Of a stretch of 64,000 nt of DNA, positions 22,081 to 35,011 are shown piece after piece. The position numbers and the translations under genes were made by a program. Under the pieces are notes generated by a model. That model was not told the origin of the DNA and did not search any database. It was given only the letters and a program-made list of their open reading frames with translations. Position 1 is the first letter of the stretch; every line of letters starts with the position of its first letter. The stretch comes from Crotalaria pallida (taxonomy: Eukaryota > Streptophyta > Magnoliopsida > Fabales > Fabaceae), in the NCBI GenBank assembly GCA_037953625.1, contig CM075651.1:141636501-141700500 (forward strand), in the 5' to 3' direction.

Positions 22081-22354
22081 AAAAAAAAAAAAAAAAAAAA
22101 ACTTGTTGAGCTTGCCCATGATCTAGGTGACTAGGCATAGAACCATATTTTGACCCAATGGGCCGTGTTTAAAGGGAGTTGAAGAAGTGTTTGAACTTTG
22201 AAACAATGTTGGAAAGGCTTAAACTTTCCCACCCGGATTATTTGCATTTACACCCCATCCTTCACGTAGAACCATACTTAAGTGAAAAATAATCTTCGGC
22301 ATGTCTCTCTACACGGATGTGTAAATCTATCTAAAAGTGTTCTAAAGAAGTGTA

Positions 22355-22519
22355 TATTTAATGAATTTTCTCATCCTCAGCCTCAATGAAGTAATTTTGC
22401 ATTGAAAAAAATGAAGATTCAATAGTATAAAGAGAATAAACTTAGTTTTTCAATATTTTTTTTACCCTTTTTAACCTTTTATCTCTAGCCCTAATGGCTG
22501 AGTTAAGCAAACCCTTTTT
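22355..22519 (-). mobile_element. Small MITE, GGGTTTGCTTAAC family
   Basis: Read inverted it starts GGGTTTGCTTAACTCAGCC and matches the MITE at 55066-55239. The left boundary is approximate and no clean target duplication was seen. Confidence 0.55.
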
Positions 22520-23073
22520 TTAAAGGTAAATGCTAATATTTAAGAAACTAAATATGATAAGAACTTGTGGAAAAATATGGTTTTTTGTTTTCTCGAAATA
22601 TGAAAGAATACACACTTAAGAATATTTTTTCATTATTAAAAACTTTAACAATACCCTTTTTTAAATGATACTCTCACATTTTATTTTAAGCTATAGGAGA
22701 CGTAGGGAGAAAAGAAATGGAATTAAATATAAAGAAAAAAAGAGAAGTGAATTATTATATGAAAATAGGGAAGAAAAAAAATTAAAAGAAAAAAATGAGA
22801 TATATATAAGAATATTAAAAAAATAGCAAAAATATAAAAATCGATAATTTTTTTTTCCATTTGTATAAAACAATAAAAGAAAAACCCTGGTGGTGTAACC
22901 ATTAACAACTGGGGTTTGAAATTTGAAATCCAAGTTCTTGAATCCTTGTCATAAGGTGTATTTATTGAGTAATTATTAGGTGGTATGGTTTGAGATTAAT
23001 TATCTCGGATAAATCATCACTATTTATTATTTATTTTAGGTATTTTAAAAAAAAAAATATGAATGATTGACAG
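22520..23073. other. AT-rich spacer
   Basis: No gene; short frames are low complexity. Confidence 0.4.
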
Positions 23074-23090
23074 AAAATGATATGGGGCCA

Positions 23091-23275
23091 CCAACGTCGT
23101 GTTGGCCTAGTGGTGAGCTCACTAGGATCCTTAACCAGTGGTCTCGAGTTCGGGCCCTGGATATGGACAAACACTCGTTGGGAGACCCCTCATCCCCAAG
23201 GGAGCTCCGTGGGTCGGGATGGATTAGTTGGACCACATAAAGTGAAGTTCAAAACACCATCTGCGAAAGGAAAAA
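23091..23275 (+). mobile_element. SINE, family D
   Basis: The A box TGGCCTAGTGG at 23102-23112 matches the pol III consensus and a B-box-like GAGTTCGGGCC lies at 23146-23156. A 17-bp target duplication AAAATGATATGGGGCCA (23074-23090) recurs at 23276-23292 with one mismatch. Confidence 0.88.
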
Positions 23276-23292
23276 AAAATGATCTGGGGCCA

Positions 23293-24633
23293 ATTTAATT
23301 TCACGTAGTAATTAAACCAAGATGCAGCTTATCACTTATCTAATTACCTGAAAAGAAACTGTAAAACTGGTTATAATCACAACTCTTACCCTCCTTGATC
23401 CCTCAACAAATTGCAAAAACAGCTTTGTATAAACTCTGCTGTCAATAAATATATAACATTTCTGTTATAAAAAAAATAAATAGAATAATATATCAAACAC
23501 AAACAACAACAATATCATACTGAATTGCAGCCAAAACCCATACGGGGATTACTTCGGTACCCTCTGCAAATAAAGGGTTGTTGTATCCTTTTTATTTAAT
23601 TCAGTCAAATAGTGACATATGTGCTTACTTACCACATAAATGCTACATTAAATAGACATAATTACACATTATTAATTTTGCAATTAGTTCCTGAAATATT
23701 TTTGCAAAACCAACATTCCCAAAATTAAAAATATTCCTCATCTATCTTTTCTTCATCCTCTGAAACTAATCCCCCATATATTTACATAGGGTATTGAAGT
23801 AATCCCCCATATATATTAAAAGAACACCATGTTCTCAACTTCCTTTAGTTTGAAAATATCTAAAGTCCAGAGGATCATAACATATACTCTTTATTAAAAG
23901 CTGAAAAAATAATTTTTTATTATGTAAATAAAGTTTTAGAATCTCATCAATAGATGCATGTGAGCCAGAAATTGTGAAAGCATTAATACTTTCAAGTCGA
24001 AAAGGAAATTAAGGTGAAACTAAAAGCAACACTGATGCATTTGGAACATATATACCTGCTGTGTATATAGGATGACGCCTAATGTAGGCACATTACCTAC
24101 CTATTTCTAATTCATGTGAACCAGCTAATTAAGGGCAATGTCAAAAAAAGCACAAGCAAAAACCATAGGTGCTCACGTGAAAGAGAAAAGAAAGACACGT
24201 GCAGGTTCACGGAAGATTTAAAGGGAAGAAATGAAGTCAACGGCTAAACATACATGTGCCAACTAGACAATAACAGCCACAGGCCCAAGGATTAGTCTAG
24301 TTTTGGTCATACTCATCAGGACAACTTTGACATCCAAAAAAAACACAAATTAAAGTACAAAACACATAGGATTCTAAATTTCTAATTTCAATAACTATGA
24401 TCGTCTTTTTAAATTAATATATATTAGTATATATGTACGTATGATTGCTTAATTGTGCCGTTGAACATTTTAAAAATGTGACAAATAATGAAAACCTCAT
24501 AAGATGAGGTAATACGTAACAAGTACCTCAGCAAGGTAGTTGTTGAAGGAAAGGAATTTGAGTGGAGAAGAGTGATCATGCATGTAGCTAAACAAGAGTT
24601 AATTAATGGCAACTTGGACTTTTTAATACAGTA
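23293..24633. other. Spacer, no supported gene
   Basis: A mixed AT-rich stretch without domains or bounded repeats. Confidence 0.35.
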
Positions 24634-24927
24634 CTCCCTCCGGTCCTTATTATAAGGCATACTTAACCGAATTATAAATACTAAGGAAAGTGGTTGGTTT
24701 CATGAATTCTATGAGAATATATTGTAACATTACAATTTTATCCCTAAACTTTTCTTGGAAAATTCAAACTCATTAATGAACACCAAAAAACACATAGATA
24801 GTCAAAACATTTAACAAGGGCAAAAAAGAGAAAACGCAATAAATGATGCATAGGAAATATAAAGTGACTTATAATTAGGACCAACAAAACCTTCTAGAAT
24901 GTGCCCTATATATAGGACCGAAGGAAG
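24634..24927. mobile_element. Stowaway MITE
   Basis: Starts CTCCCTCCGGTCCTTATTA, ends with the pairing AGGACCGAAGGAAG, with TA on both sides. Same subfamily as the inner element at 53910-54204. Confidence 0.88.
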
Positions 24928-24965
24928 TAATTTAATGCATTAACAAGTAATTATCATTTTGTGAA

Positions 24966-25027
<62 letters not shown>
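24966..25027. repeat. (AAT)n microsatellite
   Basis: About 20 uninterrupted AAT units. Confidence 0.95.
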
Positions 25028-25177
25028 GAGATATAATTTGCTGACATACATGTGCTAATAACTCCACGAACCAAACATTAAAAATTGTCAGCAAAGAACT
25101 TAGTAAGTAAAATTGAATATCTCAGTATATCCTAGTAAGTAAAATTCGTATCAATTCCTTTATAAAAAAAAATGACA

Positions 25178-25285
25178 ACATAACCTTGGATGCTTTTATA
25201 AAAAAAAAACAAAACAAACATAGCCTTGGATGCTTTTATATAAAAAAAAAAAAACAAAACAAACATAGCCTTGGATGTTTTGGGC
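25178..25285. repeat. Short tandem repeat, three units
   Basis: Three copies of a roughly 38-44-bp unit containing CATAGCCTTGGATGCTTTTA, separated by variable A runs. Confidence 0.75.
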
Positions 25286-25384
25286 ATGACTCAAGTCACT
25301 CAATTGCAAGAAAAGGTTTCTCAAATGTTGAAGTGATTAATCATAGGATGGAGTTTTAAAAACATACTACACAATAAAAAAAAA

Positions 25385-25800
25385 GGGAATTTTTATCATG
25401 CAATCCAAAATTGGATGGTTGCTATGCAACCTTTTCTTAAATCAATAAGAAGTTGTCACCTATGCCATGTCATTATTTGAAGTACTTAAAATTAGTTTTT
25501 TGCAATTTAGTCCAACATAAAAAGTAAATTAAAAATTTAGTCCTTCGTACTTATAGACAAATTATAACTTTTAATTTTAAATTTAGTCACTTGGATTAAG
25601 CCTTTTTACACAAGTGACTAATTTTAACTACTTTTAATTTTTTTTTAAATTAAAAGTTATAATTTGTCTATAGGTACAAAGGACTAAATTTTTAATTTAC
25701 TTTTTATGTTGGACTAAATTGCAAAAACCTAATTTTAACTAGGTTTAAGAAAAGGTTGCATGACAACCATCCAATTTTGGATTGCATGATAGTAACTCCC
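25385..25800. mobile_element. Foldback MITE, about 416 bp
   Basis: The ends GGGAATTTTTATCATGCAAT and, inverted, GGGAGTTACTATCATGCAAT start arms that pair over much of the element. Flanking A-rich sequence hides any target duplication. Confidence 0.75.
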
Positions 25801-26400
25801 AATAAAGGCGAATGCTTTAATGGGGAATTTTTTCTGGAGGTCATTGAATAGGTTTTTTTTTTTTTTATACCTCTTTGACCCTTTTGCACATTTCCAAATT
25901 TGCGTTAATTTTAATTTTACTTTAACATCCCTTAACCACCACGGTACGGCCACAGCAGCCCCCCCACCCATCCAATGGAATGCGATGGAAAATGTCCATG
26001 GCGATTGCGAAGGAGGAAACGAATTTGGTGGCTTCAGATCAGGGTTGCCAATGAGTAGTGTTCCAGTGGTGTACAAGACGGGGATGAAGGTCCTTGTGGC
26101 GACAATCGTGGCCGTTGATGATAGCCGGCCCGTCATATATGAGTCTGTTTGATTGGGTGATGGAGAAGCCCAAACGCGCGTTTGACATAAGCTTCCCCTT
26201 CTGAGTTTTCACGTTTGTGTTGGTGGGCTGCGAATTCAAACACGCTCATAGTCGTGATGGTTAACGGTGAAAGTGGTGAGGGAATAATGAAGAAGATAAG
26301 GACAAAAAAGTAAATGCACATAATTTTCAGATTAATCTCAGTGATCCAAATAAAAAGAGTCAAAGAAGTCAAAAAGAGCATTCAATGCTCACTTGGGTTT
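25801..26400. other. Coding-like block, unassigned
   Basis: Positions 25930-26260 are clearly more GC-rich than their surroundings and open in frames on both strands (25820-26152 plus, 25735-26136 minus). No domain was recognised, and the strand cannot be chosen with confidence. It may be a gene relic. Confidence 0.3.
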
Positions 26401-26796
26401 TCCCATGGAAGAATTCACCTTTAAAAAAGGATTGCTTTATGCTTAATCCAAGGGGAGTTTTGCGATTTATCATTTGCATTCAACACTGAAAAAATAAAAT
26501 AAACTAAAAATTCACAGAATATGAGAAGGAGAAGAAGACCTGACTCAAGGTTGTCCTACCTACCTCTCTTTTGCATATCTCCAATAAATACATACGTTCT
26601 GTTAGCTTAAAATTTACTACTTACTTTTTATTTTCCATATCATTAATTCTTTAATATATTCTCTTACTTAATTCATATTCATCATTAATTCTTTAACATA
26701 TTCTCTTAATTAATTCATATTCCAATCCTTAATCTCACATATGTTAATAAAAATCTCACATATTAATCACAATGTTTTACTTATCTTAATCTCACA

Positions 26797-26880
26797 TATA
26801 CCACCAACATAGGTTGGGACAAGTAGCAAGTGGCTCGGTCTCGCTTAAGCAATGTCTCGAGATCGCTTAAGCAACAAAAA
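26797..26880. mobile_element. SINE, family F, fragment
   Basis: Contains CAACATAGGTTGGGACAAG and a CTCGGTCTCGCTTAAGCAA segment, in inverse order to the complete copy at 32405-32594. A fragment only. Confidence 0.55.
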
Positions 26881-28301
26881 AAATTTATATATACCAATAA
26901 CATGCATGCTAGTATTATCGATTTTTTTTTTAAAAACTTTTTGATAAAATTCGTCGTTGCCATCCGTGACTTCTTTCTTTTTTATTTTTCTTTTTTTAAT
27001 AATAAAAGTATGATTTTTTAAAAAATAAAATAAAAAATAAAAGTCGTGATTTTATTCACGATTGTTTTCTTTTCTTTTCTTTTTTAAATTTTTGTTTAAA
27101 AATAAAAAAGGAAAAGTTTATTGCGTTTCTCTCTTCTTAAGCACATATGCTTATATGCTTGGCCAAGTGAATACGAGTATTTTTTTTCATTTTCAAAGGG
27201 AAACTTTCCTTAAACAAATATGCTTATGATAAGCACATACTGTAACATGTAAGCAAAAGTGTTGAAGATGCTCTTATAAATGATCTGCCTTTTTCTCTGC
27301 ACACAACAGTAACGAAAGATTCAAACATTGATGAAAAGGCTGTTGCACAATAAATAAGTTACTGATTTTCATATAGTGAAAGATGCCCAATGGAAGCAAT
27401 GCATAGAGAAAAAGCTGCATAGAACAAATAACTCCACATATATCAGTTCTGCCTCAAGGGAAGCAATGGTCAGAAGAGAGCTTGACTTGCAAGGACGAGG
27501 AGTGGTAGGACTAGAACAGAGGCAATTCAATTCCAAGGTTTCAAATTTTGAATTGAGTAGTAATTCAATTAATGCATGCTTATATGTGCATAGTTTTCAT
27601 TTCTCTTCCTTTTTTCACCTAATCAATTGACTTTATCTAAGCTTCATTACATAATTGAATTTCCAATTTTTCAAAATTAAAAAAAAAATAAAATTAAACA
27701 ACAACAAATAATTATGATTTATAGAATTATAGGTCATCTTGGTTAGAGGATACTAGCTCATCATCAACAGCGTTATATGCCTTTGATACTCTTAACTACC
27801 ATACTGTAGTTTTTTCACCACATGATACAATCCTGTCAAATCTTGCAACATGTAAATGACATTAAATACGAAGATTGACGGTTGTTGCTGACATTGCACC
27901 TATTTATTTCATTCATCCTCAATTAGTTAACCTTTTACCGTGTTGGATTTTTTAGCCCAAGTCCCAAGTCCCGTTGCTTAAAACGCCTTCCTAATCGTTG
28001 TTACAATCAACAACATACAGTAGCCTGTGGTCATTGAATGGTCTTAAGCGATCTCTCTAGCATTTTAGGTGGTCAAGATAAAATAACGACATGATATTAC
28101 ATAATATAATCAAGATAATTGTTATCCTCATGTCCAGTATATAGTGTACACCAGATAATAATGATATTGATGAGATGATGACGGTAGTGATAGCATCATT
28201 GTGAGAGTATGCATGAGAAGAGAAAATGTATTATCCTATCATACTCATTCTTAATTCAGCTCCCTCATCATTAATATTATAGAAAATACACAAAGTAGAT
28301 G
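26881..28301. other. Spacer, no supported gene
   Basis: An 84-codon frame at 27376-27630 has coding-like composition in its first 55 codons but no recognised domain. The rest is AT-rich. Confidence 0.3.
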
Positions 28302-28587
28302 CTCCCTCCGTTCCTTTTTATCTGTCATATTTCCAAAAAAAACACGTCTCTTAAAAAAATTAATCATTACTTAGATTTCCAATACATTAATTATGTTTTT
28401 TCCCACTATACCCTTTCTCTTTCTATAATTATTAATTTTTCTCCACTACTTACGTAAAACAAGACTTATTAAATAGGGGCAAACATGGAAAATAACATTT
28501 ATTACACTCTTGAATTTCTCAATATGACAGATAAAAAGAAACAAAATAACTCTCCAAAAAACGACACTTAAAAAGGAACGGAGGGAG
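28302..28587. mobile_element. Stowaway MITE
   Basis: Ends CTCCCTCCGTTCCTTTTTA and its complement; TA on the right, TG on the left, where the target copy has probably mutated. Confidence 0.85.
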
Positions 28588-29074
28588 TAGGATAGAATAA
28601 GTCAACAATATAGCACTATCCTATTGTCTCGATAATAATAGAATAAAAAAGACTTTCTTGGAAAAATATGTTGAAGATAGTTGTGTCGTGGTAAAATCCA
28701 CTGCCTTAAAAAAAGATTTTCGGATGGCCAAGATACAACTATACCAACCGGTTCTTGCTCTCAAGGTTAGCACAGCAGTTCTCTAACTCGTGCACTCGAG
28801 GCGGAGAGCTTGGAATCTCACAAAGTTAGATCGCTTTCAAAAGGAAAAGAAGAAAGAACAGGAAGAAAGGAAGAAGACAAAAGGGGGTCAAATTTTCTGT
28901 GTATCAACCAGAAAGAAGAAACATCATGGTATAACCTTTGGATCAGCCACCCACCAAACAAGAAATTTGTGGCCAATAAAATGTCATCATAATCTAACTG
29001 AAACTGCTGAAATAAAGGCCCATAAAAATTGCAACAACCAAATTTTAAAAACATGGTTAATTAAAAAGAGTTTT

Positions 29075-29880
29075 GATTTTTGACCCTCAAAAGTGAAATT
29101 TTGGCCCCCATTTCAATTTTTTGTGGACAAAATTACCCTTCTCTGTGTTATTTTTTCCGTTTCTTCCTTGACGGAATAGCTTTTTCGTCCCTAACGAGAC
29201 ATAATATTTCCATCTACAAAGAAACGGAAGAAGTTATCAGCAACAGCACCTCCATTGTGATTTTTTTATATATGTCAGCCATGGACAAGCTTATTCTGTA
29301 CTCCTTCCAGTTTCATTTATAAGCAAAAAAAAAAATTCATTCATGGTCTTAAATATAAGGAAAAATTAACCAATTTTCTATTCCCAATACAAACATTCTT
29401 AAAATATCCCTACAGAATGGTTGTAACATTTAATTTTTTGTTTATTTCCAATGCAAGTTTCCTAAAGTAGTCGATTTTTCTATGAATTTAAAAAAATTTA
29501 ATGTATTCAACTAACTTTCTTAATACTTGTGAAATTAGTTTTTTTGCTTAAAAATAAAACCGGAGGGAGTAGTTTTGAGCATCTATGATGAACTTTTGCT
29601 GAAAATCATGTGCAATATATGAACCATATAATTATCGTATATTGTTAAATGCATTATATGGAGGTGTTGCTGCTGATTACTTCTTCTGTCTCTCTGTAGA
29701 TGAATTTTTTTATCTCTCGGTAGATGGAATTTTTCCATCACGGGATAGATGAAAATTTTTCGTCTCGTTAGGAACGAAAAAGCTATTCCGTCAAGGAAGA
29801 AACGAAAAATAACATACAGAAGAGTAATTGTGTCCACGAAAAATTAAAATAGGGGCCAAAAATCAAAACTCAATTAAAAA
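29075..29880. mobile_element. Foldback element 5
   Basis: The arms (about 29075-29270 and 29650-29880) share TTTTGATTTTTGGCCCC, TTCTTCCTTGACGGAATAGC and AGCAACACCTCC-type segments. Terminal sequence is related to foldbacks 1 and 2. A Stowaway at 29301-29569 is inserted at the base of the loop. Confidence 0.75.
29301..29569. mobile_element. Stowaway MITE nested in foldback 5
   Basis: Starts CTCCTTCCAGTTTCATTTAT, ends with the pairing AAACCGGAGGGAG, TA at 29299-29300 and 29570-29571. Confidence 0.85.
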
Positions 29881-30716
29881 AAAACGTTTAGCCACTGGCT
29901 TGCGGCGGCACGTGTGTGATTTGGGCCCAACAAATCCACTACCAAAACTCAATAACTTATTTCTCAATATGTAAAAAAAAATAGAATATAAAGAATTAAG
30001 ATGAATGCCATTAATTTCAACATACCTCACTATCTTATTGTATTTTTCACGTTCTGACCACCCAGCGAACCTTAATTTTTACTAATATCCCTTTATTGAG
30101 AGAGGGTCCATCCTGGAATCAGTTCACCAAAAATGTCATTCTATGTCAAAATCTGTAACGTTGCCTAATTAGAGTAGGATTGGCTTAGTTAGAAGATTAC
30201 TTTGCTCAGTTAGAATATTTTTTATTGAGGCTTGTTATATCCAGTAACCAGCTTTAGACGTTTTAACGATATTTAAACATCCATTTAGATGTAAGATTTG
30301 ATTTGTCTAATATGCATAAATTAGTGGACCAAAGATAATAAGAAAGGGGGTGATTTGATGTATATGTTTAAGTCCACGAGACTTTAACACAAACCTTTTT
30401 TTTTTTTTTTTTGAAGGGAACACAAACTCTTTTGAAATGGAAGACTCGTGGACTCTATTGCATCTCCTCAAATTATATCACTCCTCAGCATTCGAAGAAG
30501 CTTTTAAGATAAAAATCTACTGCATCCGATCTCAATATAAATAAATAAATAACTTTATATTTGTTAAGAAACTTATTAGGTAATTGTATTTTTTACTTCA
30601 AATAGATCAATGTTAAAAATAATAATAATGAAAATGAGAATGAAACAAAAATAAGATAAGACAATAATTTTATAAGGATATTTAAAAGAAAATTTAGAAA
30701 TGATTGTATTTAATAC
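29881..30716. other. AT-rich spacer
   Basis: No gene or bounded repeat. Confidence 0.4.
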
Positions 30717-30719
30717 TAC

Positions 30720-30990
30720 CTCCGTTCTTAAATAATTGTCATTTAATTAAAAAAAAACTTTTATTTATATTTACTTGTCACTTTAGAAATCCAATGTAAG
30801 ATTAGTTATTATTTTTACAACTTTGTCTCAATCTAATTAATAGAATAGATAAGAAAAATGTAGAAAATTACTGTTTACTATAAAGAGATAAAGAATAAAA
30901 TAGATAAATTATTGATTTAAAAAAAAACATATTAAATATATTTTTTAATAATTCACGCTCTATATATTTAAAAGACAATTATAAAAGAAT
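30720..30990. mobile_element. Degenerate Stowaway MITE
   Basis: Starts CTACCTCCGTTCTTAAATAA and ends in a weak complement near AAAGAATGGATGTAG. Ends mutated. Confidence 0.55.
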
Positions 30991-30999
30991 GGATGTAGA

Positions 31000-31673
31000 G
31001 TTATAGACATGTAATAATACAAAGTTAATTAATTTTTTTTTCTATATTTAAGATAAATATATCACATCTCAAAATATACAACATTAACTTTAATAAAGGT
31101 TTAATCATGTGCCCAAGCCCATCCAGACATTTCCTAAACCAGGGCATAAAAAAATAATAAAGTTTCTATTTATTTAAGTATGTAAAATTTTAACATCAAA
31201 ATTGTTATAGAATGATGATTGGACTAAGTTGTTTATGTTGATCACGTTTACCAAATGGTCTCGTCAGCCAAGTCTATATCCATATTATTGGATTAGTTGA
31301 ATAACTCAAGCCCTATTTGCCTAAGCTTCTATCTCGGTCCACATTATCCAGGGTTGATTAGGTCATATTTATCATTATGGACTACTCTTAGCATAATCAC
31401 TTATTCAAACTGATGATAAGTTGATGATTAGGATGACAACGACTTTTGATATTTTTGCTATTCCAACAACTCGATAAACGTGATCTCACCAAGTTGCATA
31501 TCGTAGTCATCCAAGCAATCCTATATATATTACTTGAATTCTCAGATATTTCTAATTCATCTCACACAAACACACACTCAAATACTGATTTTTTGTTGCC
31601 ACGTTCATTCATCAGGAACTAATTGTCAATGTCATACATCAAAATCAGTTCAAACTTCATCTTAGAAACTTGG
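31000..31673. other. Spacer flanking the LTR-like block
   Basis: Moderately GC-balanced DNA with a TATATATATTAC stretch near 31524. No coding evidence; it could belong to a retroelement with the adjacent block. Confidence 0.3.
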
Positions 31674-32223
31674 TGTGATGTCCTAGACAGTGAGGACCTC
31701 CAAGGGTATGGGAGATGACCTTCAAAGGAGCCTCTGTCTAGGGTTGCTATGTGATGTTTGGGGGAAGTCCTCAGGTGGCTAAGGGAAAGAGCCAGGGAGC
31801 AACCCTAATCACTGGTGTGTGAGGATGGCAATTAGGGTTAGAGGACGTACCTGAGTCCAATGTAGTACGGAGCTACTTATAGGGGGGCTGGTTGCCCTAA
31901 TGGGCTTGCTTTAGGCCCAAGTAAGGCCAGCCTGTATTGAGCTGTGAGTGGATAGGCTGTCCTTGCGGATAAGGTGGTGAGCTGTCCTTGTGGATAAGAA
32001 GGGAGACGTCATCATGTCCTAGGTGTCGGACTTGGGAAGGTGTCGGACTTGGACGTCGGGCCTGAGTTGGAGAGTGAGGTCGGCCCGTATCTGGCGTCTA
32101 TTCGGCCGTTGAGCATTGAGCTCGGCCAAGCGCTCAGAAGGCTTCCTGAAGGGTCCTTAGGACTTTGGCGAGGTCGTCTGAGGACCTCGGCTAGGCCGAG
32201 TCCACCACACTTGGACCATAACA
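31674..32223. mobile_element. LTR-like or solo-LTR block, 550 bp
   Basis: Starts TGTGATGTCC and ends GGACCATAACA, so it has TG...CA limits and short imperfect inverted ends as LTRs do. It is strikingly GC-rich compared with both sides and contains internal duplications (GTGTCGGACTTGG twice; GCTGTCCTTG.GGATAAG twice). No 5-bp target duplication is visible. Instead GATGTCCTAGACA (31677-31689) recurs as GATATCCTAGACA (32229-32241), which leaves the mechanism open. Confidence 0.45.
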
Positions 32224-32404
32224 TATTCGATATCCTAGACACTTTAAAAACATACGGAAAAAGAAAAATAATAAAACCACAAATAATTAACTAAATAAAA
32301 TTTTTAAGGATTAAATTTGATTCAAGTCGAATCTTGATGTTGATAAAATAGATTTATTTAAATTTATTTGTTTTGTTGATAATATATATATATATATATT
32401 TTTT

Positions 32405-32594
32405 ATTTTTTTTTTGGTTGCCCACCCCGGTTCCCTAAGTACTACCTAGGTACATCCGGATCCGACCCAGGTCGCGTGCCTGGCTATGGCAGGTGAGTCT
32501 CCCAACATGAATTTTCTGCATTCACAAGGACTCGAACTCGAGACCTTGCTTAAGCGAGACCGAGCCGCTTACCACTCGTCCCAACCCATGTTGG
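32405..32594 (-). mobile_element. SINE, family F
   Basis: On the minus strand: CCAACATGGGTTGGGACGAG, a B-box-like CGAGTTCGAGTCC (32529-32541), and an A-rich end at 32400-32417. Inserted in a TA microsatellite, which obscures the target duplication. Confidence 0.75.

Positions 32595-32627
<33 letters not shown>
32595..32627. repeat. (TA)n microsatellite
   Basis: Continuous TA dinucleotides at the SINE edge. Confidence 0.95.
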
Positions 32628-32630
<3 letters not shown>

Positions 32631-34744
32631 TTGTTGAAGTAAAAATACATGAATGCACTTCTCTTTGGATTTGGATTTGGATTCTTTTTCTTCTCTTTTC
32701 TTTCTCGTCCCACTAGAAGACACAAAATTGACCTGGGGCACCGGAAAGCTAGCTCAAAAGTTTGCTTAACCTTTTTCTTGCTTTACAACCACTCCCTTCT
32801 TCATGAATTGTTTGCACGTACTTTTCATTATTTAATGTTTTAAATATACTATACAAAAACACAAACCCTACAAGGCACGTGAATAGCCAAGCAAAGCATG
32901 TGGGTGAGAATGAATGTATCCCCAGGTGGATTTTGAAACTAAAAGCAACCAAATACAATAGAAAACGGCTCATTCAATGGGAATGGGGCAAAAAATTAAA
33001 AGGAAATAAGTTAGGTGCTATTAAGCAATAATGTGGTATTATTTTTAAATGAGAACAAGACATGTAACCCAATTTGTCAAGTTTTTTTATTCTAGGTCAT
33101 TGGAAAAAATACTTCAAATACCTATGGCATATTGTGTATTCTGTACTTTGTCTGCTTTGTACTAAATTTTTTTTTTTTAAATACTACTATGGTCTTTATG
33201 GAGTATAAGAAAAAGAAAATAACTTCACACTTATTTTAAAAAAAAATTAGTTTATTGTATTTAATTTTCTTATATTCATAAAAAATGTAGCTACCTTATA
33301 AAAGTTGCATTATGAATGAAATAAAAATTAAAAGAAATAATCATTTTATGATAATATTTTAGGAATGATTTGATTTCGAATAGAAAGTTAATTATTGCAG
33401 ATCAAGATAGGTATTTTCTTTTAATATTTTTTTTCTTATATTAAAGACCGGATGAAATATAAAAAAAAATTTATTAATCTTCTTAAACTTTATTTCATTC
33501 TCAATGTTACTTAATTACCTAAAAATTTATAAAAAAAATGGTTATGTCAGTTAATTTTTATTTCATTCTTAATATTATTTTCCTAAAATACTTCTATATT
33601 TTTTTAATAAGCACAATTTTAAAAATATAACCAAAAAAATTATTTTTTTCCAATGTACAAAAAAAATAGCAAAATCTTTTAAGAAAAATATAAAAATTGA
33701 CAAATCACGTGTTAAATTGAAACATATACCCACGCCCTTATCATATACAGTACTTAAGAAAAATATATTTGGTAACAGTACAATAGATGGAAGGTAATTC
33801 AAAGGGAAGGCGGCAAAAATTCAAATGGACTGTCTTAAGAAAAAGCATCCAGTATACGTAAAATACAATAACTGTGACCTGGTTTGTGTCATACTCAAAT
33901 TTATTGGGCTACCCAGATGAAATTAAATATAAAGAAAGAAAAATATTCCTTATAGTTTTTATTACAGGTCATGTTAAATATAATACAAAAATTAATAAGA
34001 ATAATTATATTTTTCGATATTTTAAAAATACACTTTAACATTAAAAAAAATTTCTCCTAATTTGCATTAAAATTTTTCAAAAATGTATTATTTTGACATT
34101 AATAAATAAATATCAAATAAGAGAAAATAATAAAAAATATCCTAAAAACTAAAAAAAATGATTTATGAATGAATTTTTTTTTTTTGAAATATAGCTACTA
34201 CTAAAAAAATGAAAATACAAACAAGTGTCCTTATGGCACTTGGTGTCCTTATGACACTTGGTAATAAGTTAAATATACTCCGTAGTAAAAATACATGAAA
34301 ATATGTGATTTTTTTGTATTCTCGAGACAGGAAAAATGATCATTTATGATTTATTTTTCTATACTAATAATGTTAATGAGTGTTTGTGTGTAGGACACAT
34401 GTTAACAAGATCATAAATAAAGTGTGAAAAAAATATAAGAAAGGAATTGGAAAAATGGAGAGGCAAGGGTCGGTTGGAGATGCAGAGAGGGGGGATTTGA
34501 CATTTACGTGTTGTTTCTTTCCGACTTTCACTTTCACTTTCTGTGTGAATCTGAATCTGATACACAAAAACACAATATCCAAGGCTGTAAAAGGCGTTGA
34601 AATCTGGAGCCAAGTATCGTCCTCTCCGTTTGTCATTCTGATGTGTTATTATGTGTACCATGTTGTACAACAAGTCTTCTACAGAGAAACTCAATAAGAG
34701 AGAGAAAGAGAGAGAGACACACAGTTAACGTGAATAATATAGTA
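32628..34744. other. AT-rich spacer
   Basis: No recognised gene. The stretch at 34450-34700 is less AT-rich, with overlapping frames on both strands and a GA-rich end, like a 5' UTR, but no domain supports a gene. Confidence 0.35.
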
Positions 34745-35011
34745 TTCCCTCCGATCTTATTTATAAGATCCTTTTGGTGATAAATTTGATATATTTTCTC
34801 AAAATTTGTTAGTGGCGTTGGAAATATGAAAATTTGATATACTTTCTCAAAACTACCCCTATAATTATTATTGGAACTCTAAAAAGTGTTGACTTTATAA
34901 GGGTGTTAGTGAAAAGAAGTAATTAAATGTTATTGAAAATTGGAAAGGGGTCTTATAAATAGGACCAAAATAAAAATCTCAAAAGAGTCTTATAAATAAG
35001 ACCGGAAGGAG
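34745..35011. mobile_element. Stowaway MITE
   Basis: Starts TTCCCTCCGATCTTATTTAT, ends with the pairing AATAAGACCGGAAGGAG. TA at left; right flank mutated. Confidence 0.75.

Noticed and set aside
23102..23156. Functional tRNA gene
   Set aside because: A and B boxes are present but no cloverleaf fits, and the sequence is followed by a SINE body with an A tail and target duplication. The same holds for the other SINE heads.
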